DNA of 64,000 nucleotides from Neoceratodus forsteri (taxonomy: Eukaryota; Chordata; Ceratodontiformes; Ceratodontidae). This document shows positions 55,495-64,000 of this stretch, one piece after another. Below the pieces are notes generated by a model, which saw nothing but the letters and a program-made list of their open reading frames with translations, ran no database searches and was not told where the DNA came from. The position numbers were made by a program, and so were the translations under genes. The DNA is taken from contig CM028131.1 in the NCBI GenBank assembly GCA_016271365.2, forward strand, positions 166,908,501 through 166,972,500, written 5' to 3'. The stretch's first letter is position 1. Every line of letters starts with the position of its first letter.

Positions 55495-58400
55495 TTAAAC
55501 CCCAAAATAAAAAGTTCTAAGGGGTCTTAGAGGTTCTATGCTGTCTGGTTCATTTGCACTAGATCCCTCCCCACTCCCTTCTTTGTCTGTATTAGATATA
55601 ATAGAAGAAGAATCTGATTCTTCACTGTCTGAATCTCTATCTGTTCTTTCCATTGATAGAGTAGCGTATTTATTCCCCATTTTCCAGGAAACTGTTCCCT
55701 GTCCTGTCTTTAGCACATTTTGCTTAAATTTCAGAACTCCTGTCCGCCCTGTTCTAGGTCTCTTTTTTTGAGAAACTGTTTAAAAGGCCCCTTCCTTGTT
55801 CATGGGGGGGGGTAGCATAACCCGTTTCTCCATGTCTACAACCTCCTGTGATCCTTCTGCAGTGGGGCCTGGGGGATCTACGGCTACCTGAGCACCCACA
55901 GGGCCTTGTTCTACTATCACAACCTCTGTTTGGTCTGTCTGTATTGACTCTGCCTGGGTCTGGCAAGTTTGCAGTTCTATGTTCTGTAAGCTCTGTGCAG
56001 CCACCCTTTTGGCTTGTTGATGCTGAGCCCCATTTATTATACCTTCCTGAGATGGACAATCTTCTCTATTATGGGATGCCCAGGGACATCGCCCATAGGC
56101 GTGCCCTGTTTGTTCGCACAAATTGCATTTGAAAAGGTTCAGACATGCAGAAGAAGCATGTCCAACCTTTAAACAGTGGCTGCAATGTGGCGAGTTGCAT
56201 GCCAAGCTGAGAGGAGCTCTTCAGCCACAGTTGAAACATGACCGAGGCTGACCATTATAAAAAATGGAACCTTGGTCTTTCCCCAAGAAAAAGGAACTGG
56301 GCAGGTGCATGGAACCTGCATCAGAGGAGAGCAACTTAACTTTTATGCACCATCCCCCTTCCCATATTTGTTCACTGTCCATTGTAGGCAGAGGTTTTCC
56401 CATTATGTCACAGCGTTGCCTCAGCCAGAACAAAATGCCCTCTATGTGGACCCCTTCATTTTTGAAAATCACGTTGATTGTCTTAACCTGTGACTTAGCT
56501 AATGTTATAGTGTGGAAGGGGATCAAAGCAGGGGTATTTTTTAGTGTTTGGTATTGGGCCCAAAACCGTTCTAAATTTGCCAAACTTTTGAAACTTACAT
56601 CAAAATCCCCATTCCCTAAATTTATAAGGGCAAACATTTCTGATGAGAAATACCGCATAGAAGATTTTAGTAAGTTCCTAGCTACATACACTCTATTAGG
56701 AGGTTCTTCCAGACCTCCCTTGTACAAGAGTCTGACTGCATTGTGCTGGGGGGCCCGCTCTCCCCTGGTAGCAAAGAGGTCAGACATCTTAAGGATTGGT
56801 TCTGGAGTTTGACTTTCTACCTTCCTATCCCCTTCCATCTGTTTTCCTGCATTGAATCCCCCTTCTGCAGGAGGAGTATTAATCACCACTGTTTCAACAA
56901 CCTGTACTGATATTTTAGCATTATCAACATTTCCCCTGGAAAGCACAGTATCTTGAGAAATATTACCCTGGGGTGTGGAAGAGCTCTCTTGCTGCACATT
57001 GTTGGTGGCCACATAGTTCAACAGTAAGACCTGATATGAGGGGTCTTTTGGGTCGAGCGACCATTTCCCTATATATAGATACATAGACAGTGTCGGCAGA
57101 TAAGGGCCTATGACCCACCCAGTCTGCCCATTTGAGCTTGTAAGTTCAGTTTATGTTTTCCTAGAAGTCTGTTGCCTACCCTGACCTCCAGAATTCCTTT
57201 ATGTCTATCCCATGCATTCTTAAATCCTGTGATTGTTTCAGCCCCACCACTTCCTCTGGCAGAGTGTTCCACTTGTCCACCACCCGTTCTGTGAAGAAAT
57301 TCTTCTTCATGTTTCTCTGAATCATCCTCCTCCAACTTCATCCCATGCCCTCTAGCCCTGGAACATCTTTTTGCTTAAAATAGTGTATTCCTGCACCCTG
57401 TTCCTCCCTGTGAGATACTTGTATGTCTCTATCATATCCTCTCTCCTCCTCTCCTCCAGGGAGACATGTTCAGTTCCTTCAACCTGTCTTCATAGGACTT
57501 GTGATGCAATCCATGCACCATCTTTGTTGCCTTCCTCTGAACCTTCTCTACCCTGTCTATGTCCTTACATAGGTATGATCTCCAGCATGTCACTGTACTC
57601 CAGGTGGGGCATCACTAGTGTCTTGTATAGTGAATTATGACCTCCTTTTCCTGCTGGTGATGCCCTGCCTATACATCCCAGCATCCTATTTGCTTTACCT
57701 GCTGCCTTGTCACACTGTTTCCTACCTTGGGGTCATCAGAGATGATAACCCCAAGATCCCTTTCCTGCTTGGTGCATGCTATATCCTCACCCCAACTGAT
57801 ATATTGTGCCAGGGTTTTGTGCCCCATATGCATTATCTTGCACTTCTTTGCATTGAATTTCAACTGCCAAACCCCTGACCATTCTTCAAGTTTCTGCAGG
57901 TCCCTTCTCATTCTGTCTACACCCTCAGATGTGTCTGCTCTGTTACAGAGCTTTGTGTCATCAGTGAACAGTGAAATTCTGCCTTCTAGGTCCTGCGCAA
58001 TGTCATTGATGAAGGTGTTGATTAGGACTGGTCCCAGCACTGATCCCTGTGGTACCCCACTGGTCACTCTTCCCTCTGTGAAGTGATAGCCATTTACCAC
58101 CACCCTCTGTGTCCTGCCACCCAGCCAGTTACCTACCCACCACACTACTGTCCTGCCCACATCCATATTCCCCAGTTTGTGTAATATGTCTGTAGAATCT
58201 TGATCCCAACCTGCTTGCTCCAGTGCTATTTTGGGAGACCAGTCTATTGCCTCTAGCTCTGCTTCCATTATTTCTCCCCATTCTTTATAACATGGTCTAT
58301 CTTTAAAAGAAAAAGTCTGTTCTTCTGGGTTATGCAGTGGCACACCTTTCGGTGGTTCTTGTTAAGAACAGTTTTTTTGTTGAGCAGCTGATCCAAGTCC

Positions 58401-58980
58401 CAAATGCTGCTTCTGTGGTTTCAGTGGTTTTTCTAGCACAGAAGGACCAGTAGGCTTTTGGCACACAGAAGGATCTCTGTTTTGACTGCCAGTCTCTGAC
58501 TGTCCTTCCCTCTCCTTTTCCTGAACTGCTTCCATCTCCTCAGGACTCTTTTGAATGCCTAAGGGGTGAGTCATTGCTTTAGACACTGGCTTGCATGCAC
58601 TGACAGTGTCAGTCAGTGCAGCAACAGCCTTCTGTGGGTGCTGTAGGGAGGAGAGCACATCTTCAAGCTCTCGCAGCTGCTGTAGCTGCTTTTCTTTCTC
58701 TAAAGTGAAAAACTCTAGCCTTGTTTGTTTTTAATAAGCTTTTCACAATCTTTTGAAGCAATTAAAAGAATGGTCCCAACCTTATCTTTTTCGGTGTTCT
58801 TTGCTCCTGATTCTGTTGTTACTTTCATTTCTTCAGTGACTTCAAGCTCCAAAGTAGTCAGTTCATTCTGAGATCAAAGATTTATTTAACATTCAGTGCC
58901 ACAGAGGAGACTTGCACAGATTCCTCCTCATCCTTCTTCTTTGTCAGAGTCTCTGCTGGACTGGCCATAGTCCACACCAC
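55495..58980 (-). pseudogene. Tx1-B ORF1 with zinc knuckles, split by CR1-e
   Basis: The frame at 56221-57084 has AVRLLYKGGLEEPPNRVYVA and MDSEQIWEGGWCIK, both close to Tx1-A. The next frame (55780-56205) has CSHCLKVGHASSAC and CNLCEQTGHAYGRC. A first knuckle starts CFNCG at the frame break. The reading before CR1-e (ALEQAGWDQDS, about 58200-58240) continues after it (GKWSLDPKD, near 57060), parallel to ALQNAGWISKKDGSWKL in Tx1-A. A Gln/Glu-rich stretch and a start-like MASPAETLTKKKDEEES near 58960 lie upstream. Confidence 0.8.
57073..58195 (-). mobile_element. CR1 LINE, 5'-truncated (CR1-e), in Tx1-B ORF1
   Basis: The 3' end has TATAGATACATAGACAGTG and GGCAGATAAGGGCC, the CR1 3' pattern seen in the other copies. 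The minus frame carries GRTVVWWVGNWLGGRTQRVV, SGVPQGSVLGPVLINTFIND, SLFTDDTKLC (the Ala of FADD is Thr, Asp pair kept) and FNAKKCKIMHMGHK. ORF reading is open from the Tx1 frame into the CR1 frame by chance. It is enclosed by a continuous Tx1 ORF1 reading. Confidence 0.85.
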
Positions 58981-59078
58981 TGCCACATCAGTACTTCCTC
59001 CTCCTCCTCCTCCTCCCCTGTCTGACTCTAAACTGGGCTCCTCCATTCCGCTCCCAGGAAGTCAAGCCCCCTGCAGGC

Positions 59079-59093
59079 AGAGTAGGGGAATTT
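59079..59093. repeat. Target-site copy 3, AGAGTAGGGGAATTT
   Basis: Identical to copies 1 and 2. It continues directly into the SINE-A core (CCCCGGTGTGCTGGCC). Confidence 0.9.
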
Positions 59094-59275
59094 CCCCGGT
59101 GTGCTGGCCAAATTTCTCCCATTCACTAAAAATACCACCAACAGCTTAATCTGGTTCGATTTCAGTTGCTTACCATCTGTATCCCCCCTCCCCCTGGTAG
59201 CCCCTAGAAAAGAGACTTCTAAGCCCAGTGGGCTTACCGGGTCAACAAAATTCAGCAACAACAACAACAACAATT

Positions 59276-59873
59276 ACAGCCCACTGTTCTCCCTCCCTCA
59301 GATCCCTTGTTTCATCCCCATTCCTGGAAAATTTTCCCCTTCCCTCCCAGAGGCGGCCGTAACTGCTGTCACCATTTCTTCTGCCAGTCCCATCTGCTAT
59401 GATCTCCACCCCTGGGCCTAGTTGGTTCCTCACCCACTCTCCACATTTTCTTTCTTTTCATCTTGCCCCCAACTGCTAGTAGCCCATCAGTGCAGTAAAG
59501 ACTAAATTGTGCTATTTATTCAATTTCCCTCCCTGACTATGAGTTTGCTATTTATTCAATTTTCCTCCCTGGCTATGAGGGCCCCTTAACTCATACACCC
59601 TCTTTGATAGACCTGCAAATGGTCCTTTGTTGCCCTCTCTCAATACCCACAGTCACTGCAGCTCACATATTTATTCCTCTTGTCCTGCTACCCTAGTGTT
59701 CAAGTATGCTGTATTAACAGTTTCTCCAGTGTTTTTTTTCTTTGCAAGTGATGATCCCTTCTGTGGAAAGGTACAGTGCAATTATCTGGGTGAATCCATG
59801 AGCCCTCCTTGCTGTTTGCTCTGCATCCCACATACATTTAATAGAGGTGGGTCCATGCTGGATTGGAGGAATG
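59276..59873 (-). other. Probable CR1-d leader
   Basis: No coding block is recognised. CTATTTATTCAATTT followed by CCTCCCTG-CTATGAG occurs twice in tandem at about 59512 and 59552 (40-bp unit). Its place between SINE-A and the 352-bp array suggests the 5' untranslated part of CR1-d. Confidence 0.4.
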
Positions 59874-60885
59874 AAAAATCCTCTCACACAGTGACTGGCA
59901 GCTGGACTCCCAGGCTATATAAGCCCAGTCACACATTCAAAATGTTTGCGCCCTGGCCCCTGACTGGCTGTGGGTCTCTCCGTTCAGCCGCTGATGTGAC
60001 CAATTTTAGATCCCACTTGTGATGTGTTCGACAGCTGCCTTCCATACCACGTCACTGATGTGGAGACTCCCAAAGTGATTACAGCCCTTCTCTGAATTTG
60101 CCACAAATGTGTTGCATTCAGGAGCTCCCCTCCTACGCTTGTCTCAGAAGGCTGCCCCCTTCTCACCACTGCTGATGTGGCAGACATATCCATCCCAGCA
60201 CTTGCCACCAAAAAATTCTACTCCCAAAAAATCCTCTCACTCAGTGACTAGCAGCTGGACTCCCAGGCTATTTAGGCCCAGTCGCACAGTCAAATTTTGG
60301 TGCCCTGACCCTTGATTGGCTGCGAGTCTCTCCGTTCAGCCGCCGATGCAACCAATTGTAAATTCCACTTGTGATGCAGCCAAAAGCTGCCTCCCATACC
60401 TTGTTGCCAATATGGAGACTCCCCAAGTGATTACAGCCCTCCTCTGGATTTGCCACCAATGCATTGCATTCAGGAGTTCCCCTCCCACACTTGTCACCAA
60501 AGGTTGCCCCCTTCTCACCACCACCAATGTGGTGGGAATATCCTCCCCAGAGCTTGCCACCAAATAATCCTCCTCCCGAAAAATCCTCTCACTCAGTGAC
60601 TAGCAGCTGGACTCCAGGCTATTTAGACCCAGTCACACAGTCAAAATTTGGCACCCTGGCCCTTATTTGACTGCGGGTCTCCCTATTCACCCGTCGATGT
60701 GACCAATTGTAAATCCCACTTGTGATGCAGCCAAAAGCTACATCCCATACCTTATTGCCAATGTGGAGACTCCCCAAGTGATTACAGCCATCCTGTGGAT
60801 TTGCCACTGATGCATTGTGCTCAGGAGCTCCCCTCCCACGCTTGTCGCCGAAAGCTACCCCTTCTTACCACCGCTGATGTGACAA
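59874..60885 (-). repeat. Tandem array of ~352-bp units, probable CR1-d 5' monomers
   Basis: AATCCTCTCAC, GCAGCTGGACTCC, CTGACTGGCTG/TTGATTGGCTG and GAGACTCCCCAAGTG-type words recur at fixed spacing. ATCCTCTCAC starts at 59878, 60231 and 60583, so the period is 352-353 bp. The third unit is cut near 60885. The first unit has CTATATAAGCCC and the others CTATTTAGGCCC or CTATTTAGACCC in the same place. It lies at the inferred 5' end of CR1-d. Confidence 0.85.
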
Positions 60886-61710
60886 ATAATGCTTAAAAAC
60901 ATCAATCTTACTCATCTATGGATGGATCTTCAGAAAAATATTTATATCCTGTTACAATATAAAAATTACAAAAGGAAAAAAAACGATATTCTTTAGTGCA
61001 GAAAAAAGACGTGATGGTAATCACATCTCAGATATGTGCCCCATGGTTTAGGATAAACAAAATCTACCACAATACAGAGGAATATTTTTTTCTACCATTA
61101 ACTTCTCTTAAAAGAAAATTTCTAACACGGTCAAAATTTAGTCTAATTAATTCTAAATGCACTTACTTTAATAAAAAAAACTGGTGATAATAGATTAAAC
61201 ACATATCGTATGTGTCTTTGCAATCTGACAATGCCTGAATCCTTATTACATCTGACAATCCAGTAACAAAATGATGAAGCCCAGACTGTTGCATTCTTTA
61301 CCTCAGTTGTCAAATGAGAAAAGATAATTAAAATAAAAAATAAAAAAGGAGTGTGATGAAAACAAATAGTCAAATAAAAAAATGGTGGGGGGGCTAAAGA
61401 AAACATTGAAACAAACAAATGTGAAAACCTAGACCTTTACTCAATAATGCATGATATTTCAAGATATTAAGGAATAATAGTTTATCTTTCTTTCTGTATT
61501 TTTAACCCTATTTATTTACAATTATGAAAATCATATTTTATGGTAAAGTGTGAAGCTTTAGAACATAAGAAGTTTAATAAACTGTATTTCATGTTTTCAA
61601 TAATTTAAAGAATTGTGAATATACATATGGACAACAACAATTTTATCTTTTGTAATAACCTTGGCATTTTTATTCCTTGGTTGATCAAATAAACAAATCT
61701 GAATCTACTC
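60886..61710 (+). pseudogene. Probable C-terminal end and 3' UTR of the split Ingi/Vingi-like LINE
   Basis: A frame at 60996-61187 reads FFLPLTSLKRKFLTRSKFSL. The downstream reading is RLNTYRMCLCNL then PESLLHL, resembling the Cys-rich C-terminal pattern (C-x-C ... ES-x2-H) of this LINE type; the other copy in the window has YNCNC and EDLIHVLLKCPW. The 3' end carries A/T-rich sequence with AAATAAACAAATC. The match is weak, and the assignment depends on the nesting model. Confidence 0.45.
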
Positions 61711-62050
61711 AGACTGAAACTCAAGGTAGGTGCTGCAACTCTTGGTGAGTATAGATAGGGCAGCATGTTGGGGGGGATACATGCTCTTACATGGCACAAA
61801 TCTTAGGTATCTGCCCAGATAGATCCCTTGCCACAGAACATGGATTGCTGTTTGCCTTGTTGGTGATGGGGGGAACCAGGGATGTGGGGCCCTGTAATGA
61901 AAAGCTGGTGGGCAAGGGTTTGGAACATGGCTGAGCTGCTAGCAATGGACAGCAAAGGCTAGGCTATAGCACTGTAACCAGGTTGGGGCTGGCAGAGACC
62001 TACCCCTCTAAGGAGGCATATACAGGCCAGCAACACTTGGAAGAAACTCT
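61711..62050. other. No gene recognised
   Basis: This follows the probable 3' end of the split LINE. The strand is purine-rich, with GGGG tracts and no motif. It may be part of the copy that starts next. Confidence 0.4.
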
Positions 62051-63305
62051 GGGGTAATGCAGGGAAGCAGATGTTGTACAACAAAACTGAACATTAATCT
62101 TAGGTCTCTGCCAGACTGGAACAACATACTATTCTGCAGCCAGGATGGCCTGGTCTCCGCCTTCACTATAAACCCCTATGGTGGACATTTTGCTAGGCTC
62201 CTACTATATGCTTGTCAAGCAAAATGTAATGCCCCGACACTTTATGGTGCAGAGATATGGGGGATGAGCCAAATTGATCAATTGGAAAAAGCAGCAATAA
62301 GACTATTAAAAAGTATATTAGGCTGTCAAAAGTCAACTCCAGCATATTTTATAAGAGCTAAACTTGGAATAACAAGACTTCAAATGTAGGCTGACTCTAG
62401 GGTCATTAATTACTGGATTAAATTATTAAGTCTTCCTAATGAGAGATGGACAAAACAATGTTACTTAGAAAAAGAAGATTGGAGCACAAGAAACTCCAAA
62501 ACTGCCACTGGTTTCAGCATTTGAATAGACTCCTTGATAAATATTGCTTGACTTTCATTATGGAATACAGGCAAGAAGGTATTGGCATCAGTTTCCAGGA
62601 CAGACCCTACCTTAAGAACAGAATGATTCAGTATTACAAGGATATTGACTTAGCATGTATTGGCACTTTAAAATATGTGAAATAGTATTCACAAAATGAT
62701 AATAGACACAGACTCAGATATTATCTTGATGTCCTGGAGGACCCTAATAGTCGTAAATGTTTACAAGATTTAGACTCAAACTGTTTAAATCTAAGTCTAG
62801 AGACCCCTTATATAAAAAAAATCATATGAAATAAGTGACACTCTGTATAATTGTAATTGTAATCAAAATGAAAGAGAAGACCTTATCCATGTTTTACTGA
62901 AATGTCCATGGTACAACAAAATTAGGAACATCTGGCTACAACCAATTATTGGCTCTATCATTTTCTGTAGTGACACTGAGTTAATTACAATTTTACTTAC
63001 AACAGAGGACCAACTTATAATTCATGGTGGAGGTAAATATCTATTGCTCACCAGGAAAGAAAGGAGGAAAATAATCAGTATAACTTAAACTTACATGAAA
63101 TGTTGAAACACCCACTTACTTGAGAATTTTGCACAGTAGGCACAAATTGTTATTGGCACATACCTCTTGATTTTAAAAGTTGTATATAATTGTGAACTCA
63201 ACGTATTGGTTATGAGATTGTACGTCAATATGTCTTAACATGTATGTCCCATGTAAATTTATGTTTTGTGATAATTTTTTAAGGCTGAACAAATAAATGA
63301 CTAAA
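62051..63305 (+). mobile_element. Ingi/Vingi-like LINE, 3' fragment (second copy)
   Basis: This is the C-terminal part of a LINE related to the split copy: TLYGAEIWGMSQIDQLEKAA, ILGCQKSTPAYFIRAKLGI and INYWIKLLSLPNERW, then a Cys/His segment CNCNQNEREDLIHVLLKCPW near 62852-62910. The 3' end reads GCTGAACAAATAAATGACTAAACTG. The split copy has a similar order (LRYGAKVL, then VRAEIGK). Frames shift at about 62390 and further on, so it is dead and 5'-truncated. Confidence 0.7.
62057..62910 (+). pseudogene. Second-copy LINE ORF2 C-terminal fragment
   Basis: The open segment at 62057-62389 (110 aa) carries the LYGAEIWG block and the LGITRLQ end. The frame then stops. A shifted segment at 62446-62685 carries HWFQHLNRLLDKYCLTF and YLKNRMIQYYKD. 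The segment with CNCNQNE and LLKCPW is in a third frame. The family C-terminus holds Cys/His residues of uncertain role. Confidence 0.65.
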
Positions 63306-64000
63306 CTGAACACTGTAACCCCCACTGTACTGGATCCTGCCCTCATTCCCACCAGCACTAGATTAAGCAGTGACAGGGAAATAGACACAGGATAAAGAGA
63401 AATAACATATACCTGGTGTAAATTTGTCAAGGGCGGTACTATTCTATAATGCATAGCTCATGCCTGCTCCCTGCTGAAGTTGCCTTCTTGCTTCCCCTTA
63501 GTGGTCTCCTCCTTCACCCCATGGGGTGACTCAGTGACCAGGATACAACTTACTAAATTTCTCCTTAACACATGGTTCAATGCCATGGAGCCGGAGCTCC
63601 TTCCCCCCCTCACAAGTTGCAGTGCCCCCTCTGGCACACTCTTGTCAACTGCACTGCTGTCCTCAACTAGCAGATCTAATCTATGACATTAAGATATGGT
63701 CTTTAAATGAAAGGCCTACTTGTCACAGACCAACTTAACCATGCTGTTAGATTCATGGATGGGTCGTGGCAAAAACTTTGTTCTTGCCTTGCTGAACTAG
63801 TTTATCTAAGGGATATGGCAGATGCATGTTTTTCATTTGTGTTCACAAACAAGATAACTGACTCATAATTGGGATTTATTGTTGCTGTATTCACATGCTA
63901 TAATGCCTTCTACTCACCCTAAAGTACTTACTTCAGGAAGCATGACCTATTCTGCTAGTAAACTGAGCACTTCTGTATGGGACAGTGAGGGGATGTATTT
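63306..64000. other. No gene recognised
   Basis: Unassigned DNA to the window edge. I saw no repeat family, tRNA-like head or coding motif. Confidence 0.5.

Larger units (their letters stand above)
52071..59078 (-). mobile_element. Tx1-like LINE, full-length copy interrupted by CR1-e (Tx1-B)
   Basis: This is a second minus-strand Tx1-like LINE in the same orientation as Tx1-A. It is 5.9 kb after removing CR1-e. The same 15-base sequence lies at both ends, and the right end leads into the rest of SINE-A. The protein blocks are homologous to those of Tx1-A but clearly diverged, so it is a different subfamily or an older copy. The 5' end, reverse-complemented, reads GCCTGCAGGGGGCTTGAC. Confidence 0.85.
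45759..59275 (+). mobile_element. SINE-A, V-SINE-type, split by two Tx1 LINEs
   Basis: The left part (45759-46040) has a tRNA-like head (GGCTTAGTAGGTAGCAC, GTGGGTTCAGTTTCCAC) and the conserved core (GAGGTGCCATCTTTCAGATG, then AAGATCCCTTGGCAC). The core resumes at 59079 with AGAGTAGGGGAATTTCCCC and GGTGTGCTGGCCAAAT, ending in a CAA-repeat tail near 59272. The two parts join into one SINE-like sequence parallel to SINE-B. A candidate flanking duplication is ACAGCC (45753-45758 and 59276-59281). The head seems partly duplicated (GTCAGTGGC at about 45760 and 45786). Confidence 0.75.
39993..60885 (-). mobile_element. CR1 LINE, near full-length, heavily invaded (CR1-d)
   Basis: The 3' end (GGAATCATACAATCATAGAATC) carries the ATTCTATG-type CR1 terminal repeat. 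ORF2, ORF1, a leader and a tandem 5' array follow toward higher coordinates. It is interrupted by a MIR-like SINE, a hairpin-rich DNA element, and a V-SINE that in turn holds two Tx1 LINEs. With these removed it is about 5.8 kb. The extension past the V-SINE (59276-60885) is inferred from context, because ORF1 is incomplete at 45750 and the tandem array parallels that of CR1-c. Confidence 0.65.
29700..61710 (+). mobile_element. Ingi/Vingi-like LINE, split by three large insertions
   Basis: Endonuclease, linker, reverse transcriptase and a C-terminal region can be read in order across four separated blocks: 29700-30107, 35326-35875, 38340-39992 and about 60886-61710. Two seams are close: NGRTRGD before the first insertion joins VTFFGPNGQSVIDYIL after it, and the linker (DYRDFLKMKK) continues into FWHMVSRGSLPLQPS after the second. 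The last seam rests on a weaker C-terminal match. The 3' end (GATCAAATAAACAAATCTGAAT) resembles that of the copy near 63290. The clade is uncertain; an APE endonuclease together with this RT suggests the I superclade. Confidence 0.6.

Noticed and set aside
52071..59078. Segmental duplication as the origin of the Tx1 pair
   Set aside because: The two copies are clearly diverged along their length, and each lies between the same short target sequence; independent insertion explains both facts.

Overview
The window looks like intergenic DNA from a large, repeat-rich vertebrate nuclear genome. I found no intact host gene, no tRNA or rRNA gene and no CRISPR array. Almost everything recognisable is a transposable element or a relic of one. 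The families present are CR1, L2 with a 2A-like peptide, Tx1, L1, an Ingi/Vingi-like LINE, Penelope, a BED-finger hAT, an ERV-L-like LTR element, V-SINE-type and MIR/CORE-type SINEs, and foldback DNA elements. This mixture does not fit a mammal or bird. A non-amniote tetrapod such as a caecilian amphibian is my best guess, but that is inference. Host introns cannot be excluded.

Layout. (1) 1-5.5 kb: a 5'-truncated CR1, a minus-strand L1 ORF2 relic and an unidentified insertion carrying microsatellites. (2) 5,471-20,834: an LTR element with a short internal region, a tRNA-Leu-type primer site and a perfect 5-bp target duplication (ATGTG). Its 5' LTR holds a CR1. Its 3' LTR holds an 11.76-kb composite hAT element with an 8-bp target duplication, and a V-SINE-type SINE. 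The hAT element has a decayed transposase on the plus strand, a second related BED finger on the minus strand, a ~186-bp tandem array and a central palindrome. (3) 20.8-23.6 kb: no gene recognised. (4) About 23.9-27.95 kb: a fairly complete L2/CR1-superfamily LINE with a 2A-like NPGP motif, broken by two frameshifts and one stop.

(5) About 28.6-61.7 kb: a nest of insertions. An L1 ORF1 relic is followed by a plus-strand Ingi/Vingi-like LINE whose reading can be followed across three insertions: a long CR1 (30.1-35.3 kb), a Penelope-like element (35.9-38.3 kb) and a second long CR1 (40.0-60.9 kb). The second CR1 contains a MIR-like SINE, a hairpin-rich DNA element and a V-SINE-type SINE. That SINE is split by two tandem minus-strand Tx1-like LINEs. 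Each of their three junctions carries the same 15-bp sequence, and one of the Tx1 copies contains yet another CR1. (6) 61.7-64 kb: the 3' end of a second Ingi/Vingi-like LINE and unassigned DNA.

The elements do not form a pathway. They record successive insertions. The most notable points are the apparent repeated use by Tx1-like LINEs of a site in the SINE core, the head-to-head two-BED hAT composite, and tandem 5' monomers on both long CR1 copies. All coordinates and homologies were read by eye. Boundaries without a target duplication are approximate by tens of bases.
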